The notes beneath the pieces are model-generated. The model saw only the letters and a list, made by a program, of their open reading frames with translations. It ran no database searches and had not been told where the DNA came from. A stretch of 64,000 nt of DNA from Methanolobus sp. (GTDB taxonomy: Archaea; Halobacteriota; Methanosarcinia; Methanosarcinales; Methanosarcinaceae), in assembly GCF_016278365.1 (NCBI RefSeq), contig NZ_JADQBZ010000006.1:62001-126000 (forward strand), written 5' to 3'. The position numbers were made by a program, and so were the translations under genes. This document shows, in pieces, positions 28,071-36,807 of this stretch (its first letter is position 1; each line of letters begins with the position of its first letter).

Positions 28071-28170
28071 GATACCAAACTTGTGATATTATATTTGGAA
28101 ACTACGTATTGTAAATTGAGAGTATCCAGTTCATATCAAAGAGGTACTGGTAGATTGGAAGGAGGCATCC

Positions 28171-29022
28171 ATGATTGAAACTGTACTTGTGCCGGTCGAT
28201 TTTACAATAGAGAGCAAGGAACTGCTTGCCTGTGTAGGGGAATTAAAAAATGCCGGGCTTAAGAAGGTGATATTACTGCATGTTGTGGACATCTATCAGG
28301 CTCAGGGTCTGGCCCCGATGTTCGAGGAGAATGCAAAAAAGAGAATCGTCGAATACAGACAATTGCTGGATGAGATAAGTATGGATGCAAGCACGCTCGT
28401 TATCCATGGCGATGTTAAAAAGACGATCGTACGGGTCGCAGATGAGGAGAATGTGGATTGCATAGTAATGGGTGCGACGACTTCAGGCCTGGTAAGGGGC
28501 CGTCTCATAGGAAGGACGACCGAGTACATATCCCGTAGCTCGGGGAAGATAGTGCTGATTGAGAAATATGACACTCTCAGGGAAAGCGAAGAAGAGTCTT
28601 ATGTAAAAGCCTGTTCTGCTAAATTCTCAAAAGTGATGCTTCCTGTAGATATGTCGGAGAACTCACGTACACTGTTGGATGAGGTCAGTGGTCTGGTAGA
28701 TATAATTGATGAACTTGTTGTTGTTCATGTACTCGAGGATGTAAAAAGTGAAGAGTTTGAGATAACTAAAGAACAAAGTCTGAACTCCCTATCCAAACTT
28801 GGAAGTAAGTTTAAGGGTGATCTTGAAGTCAGTTATTATGTGATTGAAGGTAAGCCTGCAGAAGTGATTGATAGTTTTGCAGAAGAGTTGGGCATCACTC
28901 TCATAGCAATCACAAATCGTGGAATAGGATCCCTTAAGGATATCCTGCTTGGAGGCACGGCTGAGAGTCTGCTTAGAAAAACAAGGAAGCCAGTGTTGCT
29001 TGTTCCCGTAAAAAATAGGTGA
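28171..29022 (+). CDS. Tandem universal stress protein
   Basis: 283 residues made of two UspA domains (about 1-140 and 148-283). Both begin with a VLVPVD/VMLPVD strand; the ATP-binding glycine loop is GATTSGLVRGRLIGRTTEYI in the first and NRGIGSLKDILLGGTAESLL in the second. A strong GGAGG is 7 bases before ATG 28171. It is the first gene of the arsenic run and ends 4 bases before acr3, so the two are co-translated. A USP as the lead gene of an arsenite-efflux operon is uncommon; it may signal ATP state or serve as a stress partner, which is inference. Confidence 0.88.
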   Translation: MIETVLVPVDFTIESKELLACVGELKNAGLKKVILLHVVDIYQAQGLAPMFEENAKKRIVEYRQLLDEISMDASTLVIHGDVKKTIVRVADEENVDCIVMGATTSGLVRGRLIGRTTEYISRSSGKIVLIEKYDTLRESEEESYVKACSAKFSKVMLPVDMSENSRTLLDEVSGLVDIIDELVVVHVLEDVKSEEFEITKEQSLNSLSKLGSKFKGDLEVSYYVIEGKPAEVIDSFAEELGITLIAITNRGIGSLKDILLGGTAESLLRKTRKPVLLVPVKNR

Positions 29023-29026
29023 AATT

Positions 29027-30082
29027 ATGGAGGAAGAAAGAGAGCTTGACTTTTTTAGTAAATACCTGTCCATATGGGTCGCTATCTGTATAGTACTGGG
29101 CACTGCAATTGGGTATCTGTTCCCGGGATTCGCTCAGTCTCTCAGCAGGATAGAGGTGGCTAATGTCTCCATCCCGGTAGCACTCGTGCTGCTGGTGATG
29201 ATGTACCCGATCATGCTGAAGATCAACTTTGAAGAGGTACTTAATGTAAAGAAGAATTCTAAGCCTCTTACCCTGACAGTTATTATTAACTGGGCCATCA
29301 AGCCCTTTACCATGGCTTTCATTGCCTGGCTGTTCATGAGAGTCATTTTTTCCGACCTCATATCGCCCTCACTTCAGGAAGAATACATTGCAGGCATGAT
29401 CCTGCTCGGGCTCGCCCCATGTACGGCCATGGTGCTTGTGTGGACCTACCTTGCCAGGGGCAATATCAATTATGCGCTGGTGCAGGTTTCCGTGAACGAT
29501 CTAATAATCCTGGTGCTGTTCGCACCCCTGGGAGCACTGCTTGTAGGAGTGACCACGGATTTCCCGGTGCCTGTAATGACGGTCTTCTTTTCGGTGCTGT
29601 TCTATGTGGCAATACCCCTGTCCCTCGCGGTCATCACAAGACATGCGGCCATAAAAAGAAAAGGCGTTTCCTGGCTTGAGAGCAACCTCATCAGGAAGAT
29701 CGAATGGGTAACACCTGCAGGTCTGCTTATTACGCTTGTCCTGATCTTCATCTTTCAGGGAGATAAGATAATTAACTACCCGCTGCACATCCTGCTCATA
29801 GCTATACCCCTGATAATTCAGACATACCTTATATTCTATATAGGCTACTTCGGAGCCCGGAAATTGAAGATACCATATCAGGAAGCTGCACCTTCCACAT
29901 TCATCGGTGCCAGCAACTTCTTTGAGCTGGCTGTGGCAGTGGCTCTTATACTGTTCGGTATAGATTCCGGAGCGACGCTGGCAACTGTGGTAGGTGTGCT
30001 GGTTGAAGTGCCGGTGATGTTGCATCTGGTAAGCATCATGAAGAGAAATAAAGCCAAATTCCAGTTTGGAGTAGAAATTTAG
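29027..30082 (+). CDS. acr3: ACR3-family arsenite efflux permease
   Basis: 351 residues with ten hydrophobic segments. ACR3 hallmarks are seen: MYPIMLKINFEE near residue 61, LLGLAPCTAMVLVWTYLARGN with the essential cysteine near 134, and SNFFELAVAVA near 300. It exports As(OH)3 (arsenite) using the proton motive force. No ArsA ATPase or arsenate reductase ArsC is in the window. Co-transcribed with the universal stress protein; the following 640 bases hold a broken gene before the next permease. Confidence 0.93.
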   Translation: MEEERELDFFSKYLSIWVAICIVLGTAIGYLFPGFAQSLSRIEVANVSIPVALVLLVMMYPIMLKINFEEVLNVKKNSKPLTLTVIINWAIKPFTMAFIAWLFMRVIFSDLISPSLQEEYIAGMILLGLAPCTAMVLVWTYLARGNINYALVQVSVNDLIILVLFAPLGALLVGVTTDFPVPVMTVFFSVLFYVAIPLSLAVITRHAAIKRKGVSWLESNLIRKIEWVTPAGLLITLVLIFIFQGDKIINYPLHILLIAIPLIIQTYLIFYIGYFGARKLKIPYQEAAPSTFIGASNFFELAVAVALILFGIDSGATLATVVGVLVEVPVMLHLVSIMKRNKAKFQFGVEI

Positions 30083-30172
30083 ACTCAATTATCAGTTACC
30101 TTAAGTTATGAAATCTTGTCAGATGAAAACAAAGACTCTGCTCCATTAAATTAGATTTAAAATAGTGATAAG

Positions 30173-30650
30173 ATGCATTATGATTTAGGAATTGATGCCG
30201 GAGGAACCTACACTGATGCCTTTATTATAAATGGGGCCGGATGAAGTTATCGTTGATGCTAAAAAATTTCCGACTTACCCGGGCATACAATAAGGAATTA
30301 AAAACATATTAGATTCACTGGACAGTAACTATCTGAAAGATGTTAATCTGGTTTCAGTATCCACTGCCCTCTCAACAAACGCCCTCCTTGAGAATACAGG
30401 CAGGTCAGTAGGATTGATATTAGTAGGGGGAACACCCGGCAGACAAAGATTATCCTGTTGATCGTGTAACTTTTATTTCGGGTGGTCATGATACAAACGG
30501 GGAAGAAGAATATCCTTTGGATACCGAGGCTGTGCAAAGGTATGTAGAGGCATTTAAGCCATGGGTATCGGCTTATGCAATGTCTGCACATTTTGGTACG
30601 CGCAACCTCGAGCACGAACTTAAAGTAAAGAGCATAATGCTGTACGTTAT
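30173..30650 (+). pseudogene. Frameshifted, truncated HyuA-like hydantoinase fragment
   Basis: From ATG 30173 the frame reads a HyuA start (LGIDAGGTYTDAFIINGAG) and stops at TGA after 23 codons. A one-base shift continues the homology (DEVIVDAKKFPTYPG), with an in-frame TAA, and reaches LVSVSTALSTNALLENTG and GLILVG. A second shift near 30436 restores it (PVDRVTFISGGHD, then AMSAHFGTRNLEHELKVKS) until about 30650, after which homology ends. Only the N-terminal 150 residues of about 650 remain, so this is a decayed gene. It differs in sequence from the intact HyuA-HyuB at 1-3050, so it is not a recent copy. It sits between acr3 and the ArsP-like permease. Confidence 0.85.
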
Positions 30651-30724
30651 CCACGATGCTTCCATTTCAACTAATTTTGAAACAGAAACATTTAAGTACT
30701 TTATTTCAAATATAATTGAAATAC

Positions 30725-31765
30725 ATGACCCAAGATTATCTCCTACATCTAATGAACGTCGGTTTGCAATCCGTCCAGGAGTACCTGGCCTTGCACGTAC
30801 TGTTATGCCTGATTCCCGCATTCTTCCTTGCCGGAGCCATTGCATCACTCTTCTCCAAGGAATCTGTGCTGAAATACTTCGGTGCTGATGCACCAAAATA
30901 CATTTCTTACTCGGTGGCGGCCGTATCCGGCTGTCTGCTTGCGGTGTGCAGTTGTACTGTGCTTCCTCTGTTTGCGGGTATCTTCAAAAGAGGTGCCGGA
31001 ATCGGGCCAGCCACCACGTTCCTGTTCTCAGCACCTGCCATCAATATTCTGGCTATTGTCTATACAGCAAAGATCCTGGGATATGATATTGGAGTCGCCA
31101 GGGCAATAGCAGCGATTCTGCTATCGGTAGTGATTGGACTGACAATGGCACTGCTATATGAAAGAAATAAAGAGGAACATAGAGGGATCAAGACATTCAA
31201 TGGAGAGGAGCATTCCCACACGGCCTATATTTTCCTGCTGCTACTGGCAATACTTGTGATCCCTGAGATCATACAATCCTGGACCTACCTGGCCCTTATA
31301 GAAATTCCGCTCATAGCCGTGACAGTTTATCTGTCGTTCAAATGGTACACCAAAGAAGAAAGGGCAAGCTGGATGCAGGAAACCTGGTTCCTTGTGAAGA
31401 TGATAGCTCCTCTGCTGCTCATAGGCGTTTTCTTCGCAGGTATCATCGTAGAGCTCCTTCCTTCCGAAGTAGTGGTAAAATACGTAGGTGGTGGCAATTT
31501 CATGTCGTACTTCATCGCCTCTGTAGCTGCTGCGTTAATGTATTTCTCCACGCTTACAGAAGTTCCTATAATCAGTGCTCTTACTATCCTCGGAATGGCT
31601 AAAGGCCCCGCTCTTTCTATGCTCCTCGCCGGTCCGGCACTGAGTCTTCCCAGCATGATAGTGATCAGCAGGGTCATGGGCATTAAAAAGGGACTTTCAT
31701 ACATTGTGCTGGTCGTAATCATGGCAATGGTCTCAGGATTCGTATTCGACTATTATATGCTGTAA
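30725..31765 (+). CDS. arsP: ArsP/DUF318-family permease
   Basis: 346 residues from ATG 30725 (a TTG at 30716 is the other option; neither has a clear ribosome-binding site, as expected if the original upstream sequence was lost with the pseudogene). Eight or more hydrophobic segments; the family core AVCSCTVLPLFAGIFKRGAGIGP and SAPAINILA, then TLTEVPIISALTILGMAKGPALSMLLAGPALSLP. ArsP members export trivalent organoarsenicals such as methylarsenite; related DUF318 proteins are linked to other metals, so the substrate is inferred from the arsenic neighbours. Confidence 0.82.
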   Translation: MTQDYLLHLMNVGLQSVQEYLALHVLLCLIPAFFLAGAIASLFSKESVLKYFGADAPKYISYSVAAVSGCLLAVCSCTVLPLFAGIFKRGAGIGPATTFLFSAPAINILAIVYTAKILGYDIGVARAIAAILLSVVIGLTMALLYERNKEEHRGIKTFNGEEHSHTAYIFLLLLAILVIPEIIQSWTYLALIEIPLIAVTVYLSFKWYTKEERASWMQETWFLVKMIAPLLLIGVFFAGIIVELLPSEVVVKYVGGGNFMSYFIASVAAALMYFSTLTEVPIISALTILGMAKGPALSMLLAGPALSLPSMIVISRVMGIKKGLSYIVLVVIMAMVSGFVFDYYML

Positions 31766-31784
31766 GTGAAAAAAGGTGTAAAGG

Positions 31785-32474
31785 ATGAAGTTATTGATCG
31801 TTTCAGACATCCACGGAAACAAAGAAGCTCTTGACGCTGTTATGGCTGTGCCCCATGATGATGTCATCTGCCTCGGTGACCTTGTGGATTATGGGCCGTC
31901 ACCTGGTGAATGTATCGACCTGCTCAGAGAGCAGGATATACCAACAATCAGGGGAAACCATGATAATTCAGTAGCTTTTGGAATGGAATGCGGCTGTGGT
32001 CACGAGTACAAGCACCTTTCCATCGCAACGCGAAAATACACAAGAGATATTTTAAATGATAAACATATAGACTTCCTTCGCAAACTTCCTATGAATTATG
32101 AAAGGATAGAGAACGGGGTAAAACTATATTTTACCCATGGCAGCCCCCTGTCCTTTTATGATTACGTAAGACCGGATACTCCGGAAGAAACAGTAAAGGA
32201 GTATATAAGAGAAGTTGATGCAGATTTCCTATTCATAGGCCATTCCCATCTTCCCTTCACGCGGAAAGTAGGGGATGTTACCTTGATAAACCCAGGTTCT
32301 GTGGGTCAGCCCAGAGACGGGGATATCCGTGCAAGCTGCGCGGTTTTTGATACCGATACATTACAGGCCGAGTTCATCAGAGTTGGATATGATATGGAAG
32401 CAGTTTTCGACAAGATCAGGAAGAATATGCTTCATGCGGACGAACTGATCTCAATATTAAAAAAAGGGAAATAA
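31785..32474 (+). CDS. YfcE/MJ0936-type metallophosphoesterase
   Basis: 229 residues. Calcineurin-like phosphoesterase motifs in order: DIHGN (10), GDLVDYG (32-38), GNHDN near 58, HGSP near 119 and GHSHLPF near 154, giving a full dinuclear metal site. The family hydrolyses phosphomonoesters or phosphodiesters in the cytosol. Its place 19 bases behind arsP suggests co-transcription, but no arsenic-specific function is known. An insert CGCGH near residue 70 is an unusual local cysteine pair. Confidence 0.87.
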   Translation: MKLLIVSDIHGNKEALDAVMAVPHDDVICLGDLVDYGPSPGECIDLLREQDIPTIRGNHDNSVAFGMECGCGHEYKHLSIATRKYTRDILNDKHIDFLRKLPMNYERIENGVKLYFTHGSPLSFYDYVRPDTPEETVKEYIREVDADFLFIGHSHLPFTRKVGDVTLINPGSVGQPRDGDIRASCAVFDTDTLQAEFIRVGYDMEAVFDKIRKNMLHADELISILKKGK

Positions 32475-32522
32475 AGTTAAATTCACTTCCCATATGATAA
32501 TTGTATAAGCAAAGGTGATATG

Positions 32523-32753
32523 ATGAAAATAGAAATTCTTGGAACAGGTTGTGCAAAGTGCAAGAAGACAAAGGAAATAGTTGAGCAGGCAGTAGCTGAA
32601 CTTGGTGTCGATGCTGAAGTGGTTAAAGTTGAGGACATAAATGCTGCACTGGATTATGGAGTGATGATCACGCCTGCTGTTGTGATCGATGGTGATGTAA
32701 AGATCGCAGGGAAGGTTCCGACGATAGAGAAAGTAAAGGAATGGTTATCATAA
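32523..32753 (+). CDS. Mini-thioredoxin, redox-active disulfide protein
   Basis: 76 residues from the second of two adjacent ATGs (AGGTGA lies 4 bases before it; only 1 before the first). Thioredoxin/glutaredoxin-like fold without N-terminal extension, active site GCAKCKK and the cis-Pro loop ITPAVVIDG. Such small proteins of the redox-active disulfide protein 2 type are commonly encoded next to ArsP or ArsG permeases in arsenic islands and may handle metal- or thiol-exchange there. Followed after 25 bases by the DGC-domain gene. Confidence 0.88.
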   Translation: MKIEILGTGCAKCKKTKEIVEQAVAELGVDAEVVKVEDINAALDYGVMITPAVVIDGDVKIAGKVPTIEKVKEWLS

Positions 32754-32778
32754 GTATCAGAACAACGGAGGATATATC

Positions 32779-33177
32779 GTGGCAGAAGAACTAAAAATGA
32801 CGCAAGGAGCAAAATGTGCATGTGAAGCGGCAATCATTGGATTATATGCATGTGCAGGTGGCTCCAATGTAGGACAGATGGCAAACAAAGTTGCAGTTGA
32901 GCTTACTAAACAGGGAAGAGGCAAGATCATGTGTACTGCCGGTATCGGAGGCGATGTTCCTGGCATTATAAAAAGTACCGAAGGGACAGATGAGATAGTT
33001 GCTATCGATGGTTGTCCTCTGGTCTGTGCTAAAAAGTCACTGGAACGTGCAGGCTTCACAGTAGATAAGAGCATAGTGATAACCGAACTTGGCATGAAAA
33101 AGGGTGGAAGTCTGGATCTGCAGGAAAGTGGTGTAAATGAGATCATGGCCAAAGTAGGGGATGCATTGACTAGTTGA
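32779..33177 (+). CDS. DGC-domain putative zinc-binding protein
   Basis: 132 residues starting at GTG 32779 with GGAGG 7 bases upstream. Cysteine-rich: CAC near residues 13-15, the GLYACAGGSNVGQMAN segment, CTAGIGGD near 53, and a DGCPLVCAKK motif near 77-84, which names the family. Proteins of this family co-occur with thioredoxin-like and ArsG genes in arsenic operons. Metal binding is assumed from the cysteines and not proven. Confidence 0.87.
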   Translation: MAEELKMTQGAKCACEAAIIGLYACAGGSNVGQMANKVAVELTKQGRGKIMCTAGIGGDVPGIIKSTEGTDEIVAIDGCPLVCAKKSLERAGFTVDKSIVITELGMKKGGSLDLQESGVNEIMAKVGDALTS

Positions 33178-33219
33178 GAACAGACCGAACAACGTAATCC
33201 AATAACAAAGGTGAATTTC

Positions 33220-33428
33220 GTGGCTGATGACTGCTATCAGCCCCTGCCCACTGGCAACCACCAACAGCTGCAGGAGATCCGATCATTATCCCCTCAGTGT
33301 TTGCAATTGCAACAGCATTACCGGTAATATTCTTCTCAATGCTTCTGGTGTACTCGGTCTCCAGGGTAGGTGAGTTTGTGAACAAGCTTCATTTGATTGA
33401 GAAAAAGATACGGCTCGTAGCGCACTGA
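33220..33428 (+). pseudogene. Internally deleted CcdA/DsbD-like (ArsG-type) permease
   Basis: Two pieces of one membrane-protein gene lie in different frames. The first (about 33227-33265) gives MTAISPCPLATTN, the highly characteristic ISPCPLAT motif of DsbD-like permeases including ArsG. The second (about 33268-33428) gives AGDPIIIPSVFAIATALPV, a hydrophobic helix and EFVNKLHLIEKKIRLVA, typical of the C-terminal part. About 130-150 middle residues are missing, and the frame is broken. Preceding genes (mini-thioredoxin, DGC protein) are the usual partners of arsG, which supports the identity. Ends with TGA 33426-33428; the next 165 bases hold no supported gene. Confidence 0.72.
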
Positions 33429-33595
33429 TCTTTATGTTTGCAGACTGGGGAAAGAAATATTCCTACGCATAACTCTTTGGAACGATTCTCTTCACCCTGT
33501 GTGGATATTGCTTACTAGGTCGATGATATGTCCGAACCACTGCTTATATTCGTAAGGGGCGTAATCTTTAGGCAGCATTGTTTAATCAAAATTAG

Positions 33596-33668
33596 TAGTC
33601 CTGCGCGGATTCGAACCACGGTCTTCGGCTCCAAAGGCCGAAAGGATTGACCACTACCCTACAGGACT
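33596..33668 (-). tRNA. tRNA-Gln (UUG anticodon)
   Basis: Full cloverleaf on the minus strand. Acceptor AGTCCTG pairs with CAGGACT, discriminator A; anticodon stem TCGGC/GCCGA encloses loop CTTTGGA with anticodon TTG; T arm contains GGTTCGAATCC. No intron; CCA is not encoded. Archaea load this tRNA through GatDE transamidation. Confidence 0.95.
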
Positions 33669-33724
33669 ACGTTGATTAGCACAATAAATGCATAATGGTA
33701 CTTATTTGTTATGCAAAACTATGC

Positions 33725-34822
33725 TCACTTTGCGATTATCAGGGTAAGAAGATCCTTGTCTCGCAGGACATGGTCAAGACCTGCTCTCTGGCCGGGGTGC
33801 TTTGCAGACTTACCCCATATAAGTGCGTACCTGAACTTTCTTCTGAAATCGCGATGTAGTCGGTCACAGATGTCTCCGATCGTTGTACCGCTACGGACGA
33901 TGAGCGGCTCCTCCAGGTCTGCAGGCCCTCCCTGTGGTTTCAGGTATATTCTTATGAAATCCAGAGCATCGTAGATGACATCCCTTACTTCCTGCAGGTT
34001 CTTTTCCTTATCTGCGGATATGTAGGTAGCATCAGGAAATTCTCTCTTGCATTTCTTCAGTACGTATTCATCCGCCATATCCACTTTATTGACCACAGCT
34101 ATAGCCGGGACATAAACTCTGTTACCCATGATTATATCAATGAGCTGGTCTACGTTGATACTCTCTCTCACCAGAACGTGGGCATTATGTATCTTATATT
34201 CACCAAGGATGGTCTTTATGAGCTCATCAGGCATTTCCAGGTCAACGGTGCTGCTGATGGTCACACCTCCACGGTCCTGTCTCTTGATGACTACGTCCGG
34301 ATGTTTCTGGTTGAGGCGTATGCCGGCATCGTAAAGCTCCTGGGTGAGCACCTGATAGTGTTGGGGATGGAATACATCCATCAGGAACAACACAAGGTCG
34401 CAGTTCCTTACCACCGCAATAACTTCCTTGCCTCTTCCTCGCCCGCTTGCGGCACCTTTTACAAGCCCCGGCACGTCCAGTATCTGGATTGTTGCGTTCT
34501 TGTATTCAAGCACACCCGGGATGACATCAAGTGTAGTGAACTCATAGGCGCCCACCTGTGAATTGGCTCCGGTGAGCTTGTTCAGCAGGGTGGATTTACC
34601 AACCGAGGGGAAACCTACAAGGGTAACGGTAGCGTCGCCTGACTTCCTGACAGAGTATCCTTCTCCTCCGGATTTGCTGGACGCCTTCTTGATTACCTCG
34701 TCGCGCAGACGGGCAAGTTTGGCCTTAAGCCTTCCGATATGAAAGGAAGTAGCCTTGTTATATGGCGTTTTTCTGATTTCTTCCTCTACTGATATTATTT
34801 CTTCGTTTATGCTCATTTGCAC
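33725..34822 (-). CDS. DRG-family GTP-binding protein
   Basis: 365 residues, the usual length of archaeal DRG. G1 GFPSVGKST near residue 69, G3 DVPGLVKGAA near 114, G4 NKVD near 250, and a C-terminal TGS domain (about 290-365, IYLKPQGGPADLEEPLI and GTTIGDICDRLHRDF). A helical N-terminal region and the S5D2-like insert of the family are present. DRG GTPases associate with ribosomes and act in translation stress. Starts at ATG 34822; single gene. Confidence 0.95.
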   Translation of the reverse strand: MQMSINEEIISVEEEIRKTPYNKATSFHIGRLKAKLARLRDEVIKKASSKSGGEGYSVRKSGDATVTLVGFPSVGKSTLLNKLTGANSQVGAYEFTTLDVIPGVLEYKNATIQILDVPGLVKGAASGRGRGKEVIAVVRNCDLVLFLMDVFHPQHYQVLTQELYDAGIRLNQKHPDVVIKRQDRGGVTISSTVDLEMPDELIKTILGEYKIHNAHVLVRESINVDQLIDIIMGNRVYVPAIAVVNKVDMADEYVLKKCKREFPDATYISADKEKNLQEVRDVIYDALDFIRIYLKPQGGPADLEEPLIVRSGTTIGDICDRLHRDFRRKFRYALIWGKSAKHPGQRAGLDHVLRDKDLLTLIIAK

Positions 34823-34884
34823 CTACAATACCGTGCTAAACTAAAAAAGATTTCCCGATAAATCCCAATTATCCCTTCAAATCG

Positions 34885-36801
34885 TTATATTTCAGACGAG
34901 GATATGATCTCACCGGTTCTCTCATAAGTACGTAACCCTGCAGGAAGTTTCTCTGAGAACTCATTTGAACTCAACACTGATAGGAATGATTTGATTTCCC
35001 CGGCTTCCAGCACATCTTTGCGTATCACAAAATCGAATTCGTCCTCTGTCACTGAAAGAAAAGCAAGTCCTGCTTCTTCTGCCGCAGCCTTCAGGCCGAA
35101 CCCCACATCAGCTCTTCCGCTCTTTACTGCATCGCATACGGAACGATGTGTCTTTGATCCGGAGTTGTAGCCTTCAATGGTTTTTGTAAGTTCAGCTCTG
35201 GAAATGCCCTTTTGTGCCGCAAGCCTCCCTATCTCCCTTTCCAGTATAGCCCTTGTCCCTGATCCCCGATTCCTGTTTATCATACGCAGGCCGGGCAGAT
35301 CTTCAAGTCCCGCTACCTTGATTCCCGGGCGGAAGATGAGCCCGAGTTCGCGTCTGTATCCTTTGACAAGCACAACCCCCGAAAGTCTCATTTTCATAAT
35401 GACCGGCAGATTATACACTCCTTCTGCATCAGGCATGTTGACGCCGGCAATATCAGTGGTGCCCCCTGCAATTGCGGTGAACCCTGCGCTGGATCCCATG
35501 TTTAGGGTCCTGATCACTTTTCCGGTCATGTCCTCGAGTAGATCCACACCAAGGCACTGCCCGCCAACAAACATAAGATCCGGGCTTCTGGCATTACCGA
35601 ACATGGTAACCTCTACAGGGCTACCTGCTTCGATGTACTCGGTCTGCGCCTTTATCTCGATAGTGCCATCTGCATCCGCCAGGGTTGTAATAGCTCCTGA
35701 TGTCTTATCCGCAGGATACACCCTGCCACGTACTAATCCAACAGGGAACAGTTCCTCACGACCGCCGGAGCGAATACCGGTTCCCATTACCGCTGATACC
35801 TTTGCTTTAAAGGACGGCGCAACCCCAAGCGAATTATAGATGATGGGCGCCACGAACTCATTGAATATGCTGAGTGCAGACGTAGGGTTTCCTGGCAATC
35901 CGATAGTGGGAACCCCATTGATCATTCCGATGACGACCGGTTTGCCAGGTTTGATGGCAATGCCGTGAGTTAGTGTTTCTCCTTTATCCTCTATTATCCT
36001 GTACATGATATCGCCGATACCAGCTGAAGTACTGCCAGAGGTCAGGACAATGTTACACTCATTTATCGCCCTGTCAAGTGCTTCTTCCATCAATTTACTT
36101 TCATCCGGGACAATGCCGTACATCCTGGGTATTGCACCGCACTCTTCTACATTTGCGGCTATGGCGTAGGAATTTGCATCAAATATCTTTCCTGGTTTCA
36201 ACTCTTTTCCCGGTTCTATAAGCTCGTCACCTGTTGAAATAATGCCCACGAGAAGCTTTTTTACAGGAACTTCCATTTTGCCAATGGATGCCAGCACTCC
36301 TATCTCCCTTGAACCGATGCGGGTATTCTTCCTGAGCACACGCTCCCCTCTCATTATATCCGAGCCTGCACGCATGATATTCTCGGCAATGTGCACCGGC
36401 TGATAAATATAAACAGTATCTTCTGTCTGTTTCGTCTGCTCCACCATTATGACCGCATCAGCACCTTCCGGGATGGGTGCACCTGTTGAAATCTCTATGG
36501 TTTCCCCGTCATTAACAAAGAACCTGTCAGCACATCCTGCAGGTATGGATGCCGTCAGTCTGAGAGCGACAGGTTCCGGCTCTGTTGCCTTGTAAGTGTC
36601 CTTGGCGCGCAGGGCGTAACCATCCTTCACAGAACGGTTAAATGCAGGCACATCAACACCTGAGGGAACATCCTCCGCCAGGATACGCCCGGTAGCATTG
36701 CCGATATGTACATACTCGGTTCCTGGAAGTACTTTTATCCGGCTTACCAGTTTTCTTGCATCTTCCACAGGGGTTAGCTCTCTGAATTCCTTACGTTCCA
36801 T
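34885..36801 (-). CDS. moeA: MoeA fused to a periplasmic-binding-like domain
   Basis: 638 residues, about 230 more than plain MoeA. Residues 1-185 MoeA N-terminal domains (VPAFNRSVKDGYALRA), 190-330 the MoCF domain with TSGSTSAGIGDIMYRII and GLPGNPTSAL, 340-415 MoeA C-terminal domain; from about 425 a type II periplasmic-binding-protein-like domain (RMINRNRGSGTRAILER, KSGRADVGFGLKAA). MoeA inserts molybdate or tungstate into adenylated molybdopterin; the extra domain probably senses or holds the oxyanion or cofactor. The same fusion is known in archaea. Needed for AOR at 5646-7367. A small membrane-protein gene lies 6 bases upstream. Confidence 0.93.
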   Translation of the reverse strand: MERKEFRELTPVEDARKLVSRIKVLPGTEYVHIGNATGRILAEDVPSGVDVPAFNRSVKDGYALRAKDTYKATEPEPVALRLTASIPAGCADRFFVNDGETIEISTGAPIPEGADAVIMVEQTKQTEDTVYIYQPVHIAENIMRAGSDIMRGERVLRKNTRIGSREIGVLASIGKMEVPVKKLLVGIISTGDELIEPGKELKPGKIFDANSYAIAANVEECGAIPRMYGIVPDESKLMEEALDRAINECNIVLTSGSTSAGIGDIMYRIIEDKGETLTHGIAIKPGKPVVIGMINGVPTIGLPGNPTSALSIFNEFVAPIIYNSLGVAPSFKAKVSAVMGTGIRSGGREELFPVGLVRGRVYPADKTSGAITTLADADGTIEIKAQTEYIEAGSPVEVTMFGNARSPDLMFVGGQCLGVDLLEDMTGKVIRTLNMGSSAGFTAIAGGTTDIAGVNMPDAEGVYNLPVIMKMRLSGVVLVKGYRRELGLIFRPGIKVAGLEDLPGLRMINRNRGSGTRAILEREIGRLAAQKGISRAELTKTIEGYNSGSKTHRSVCDAVKSGRADVGFGLKAAAEEAGLAFLSVTEDEFDFVIRKDVLEAGEIKSFLSVLSSNEFSEKLPAGLRTYERTGEIISSSEI

Positions 36802-36807
36802 GTGCTC

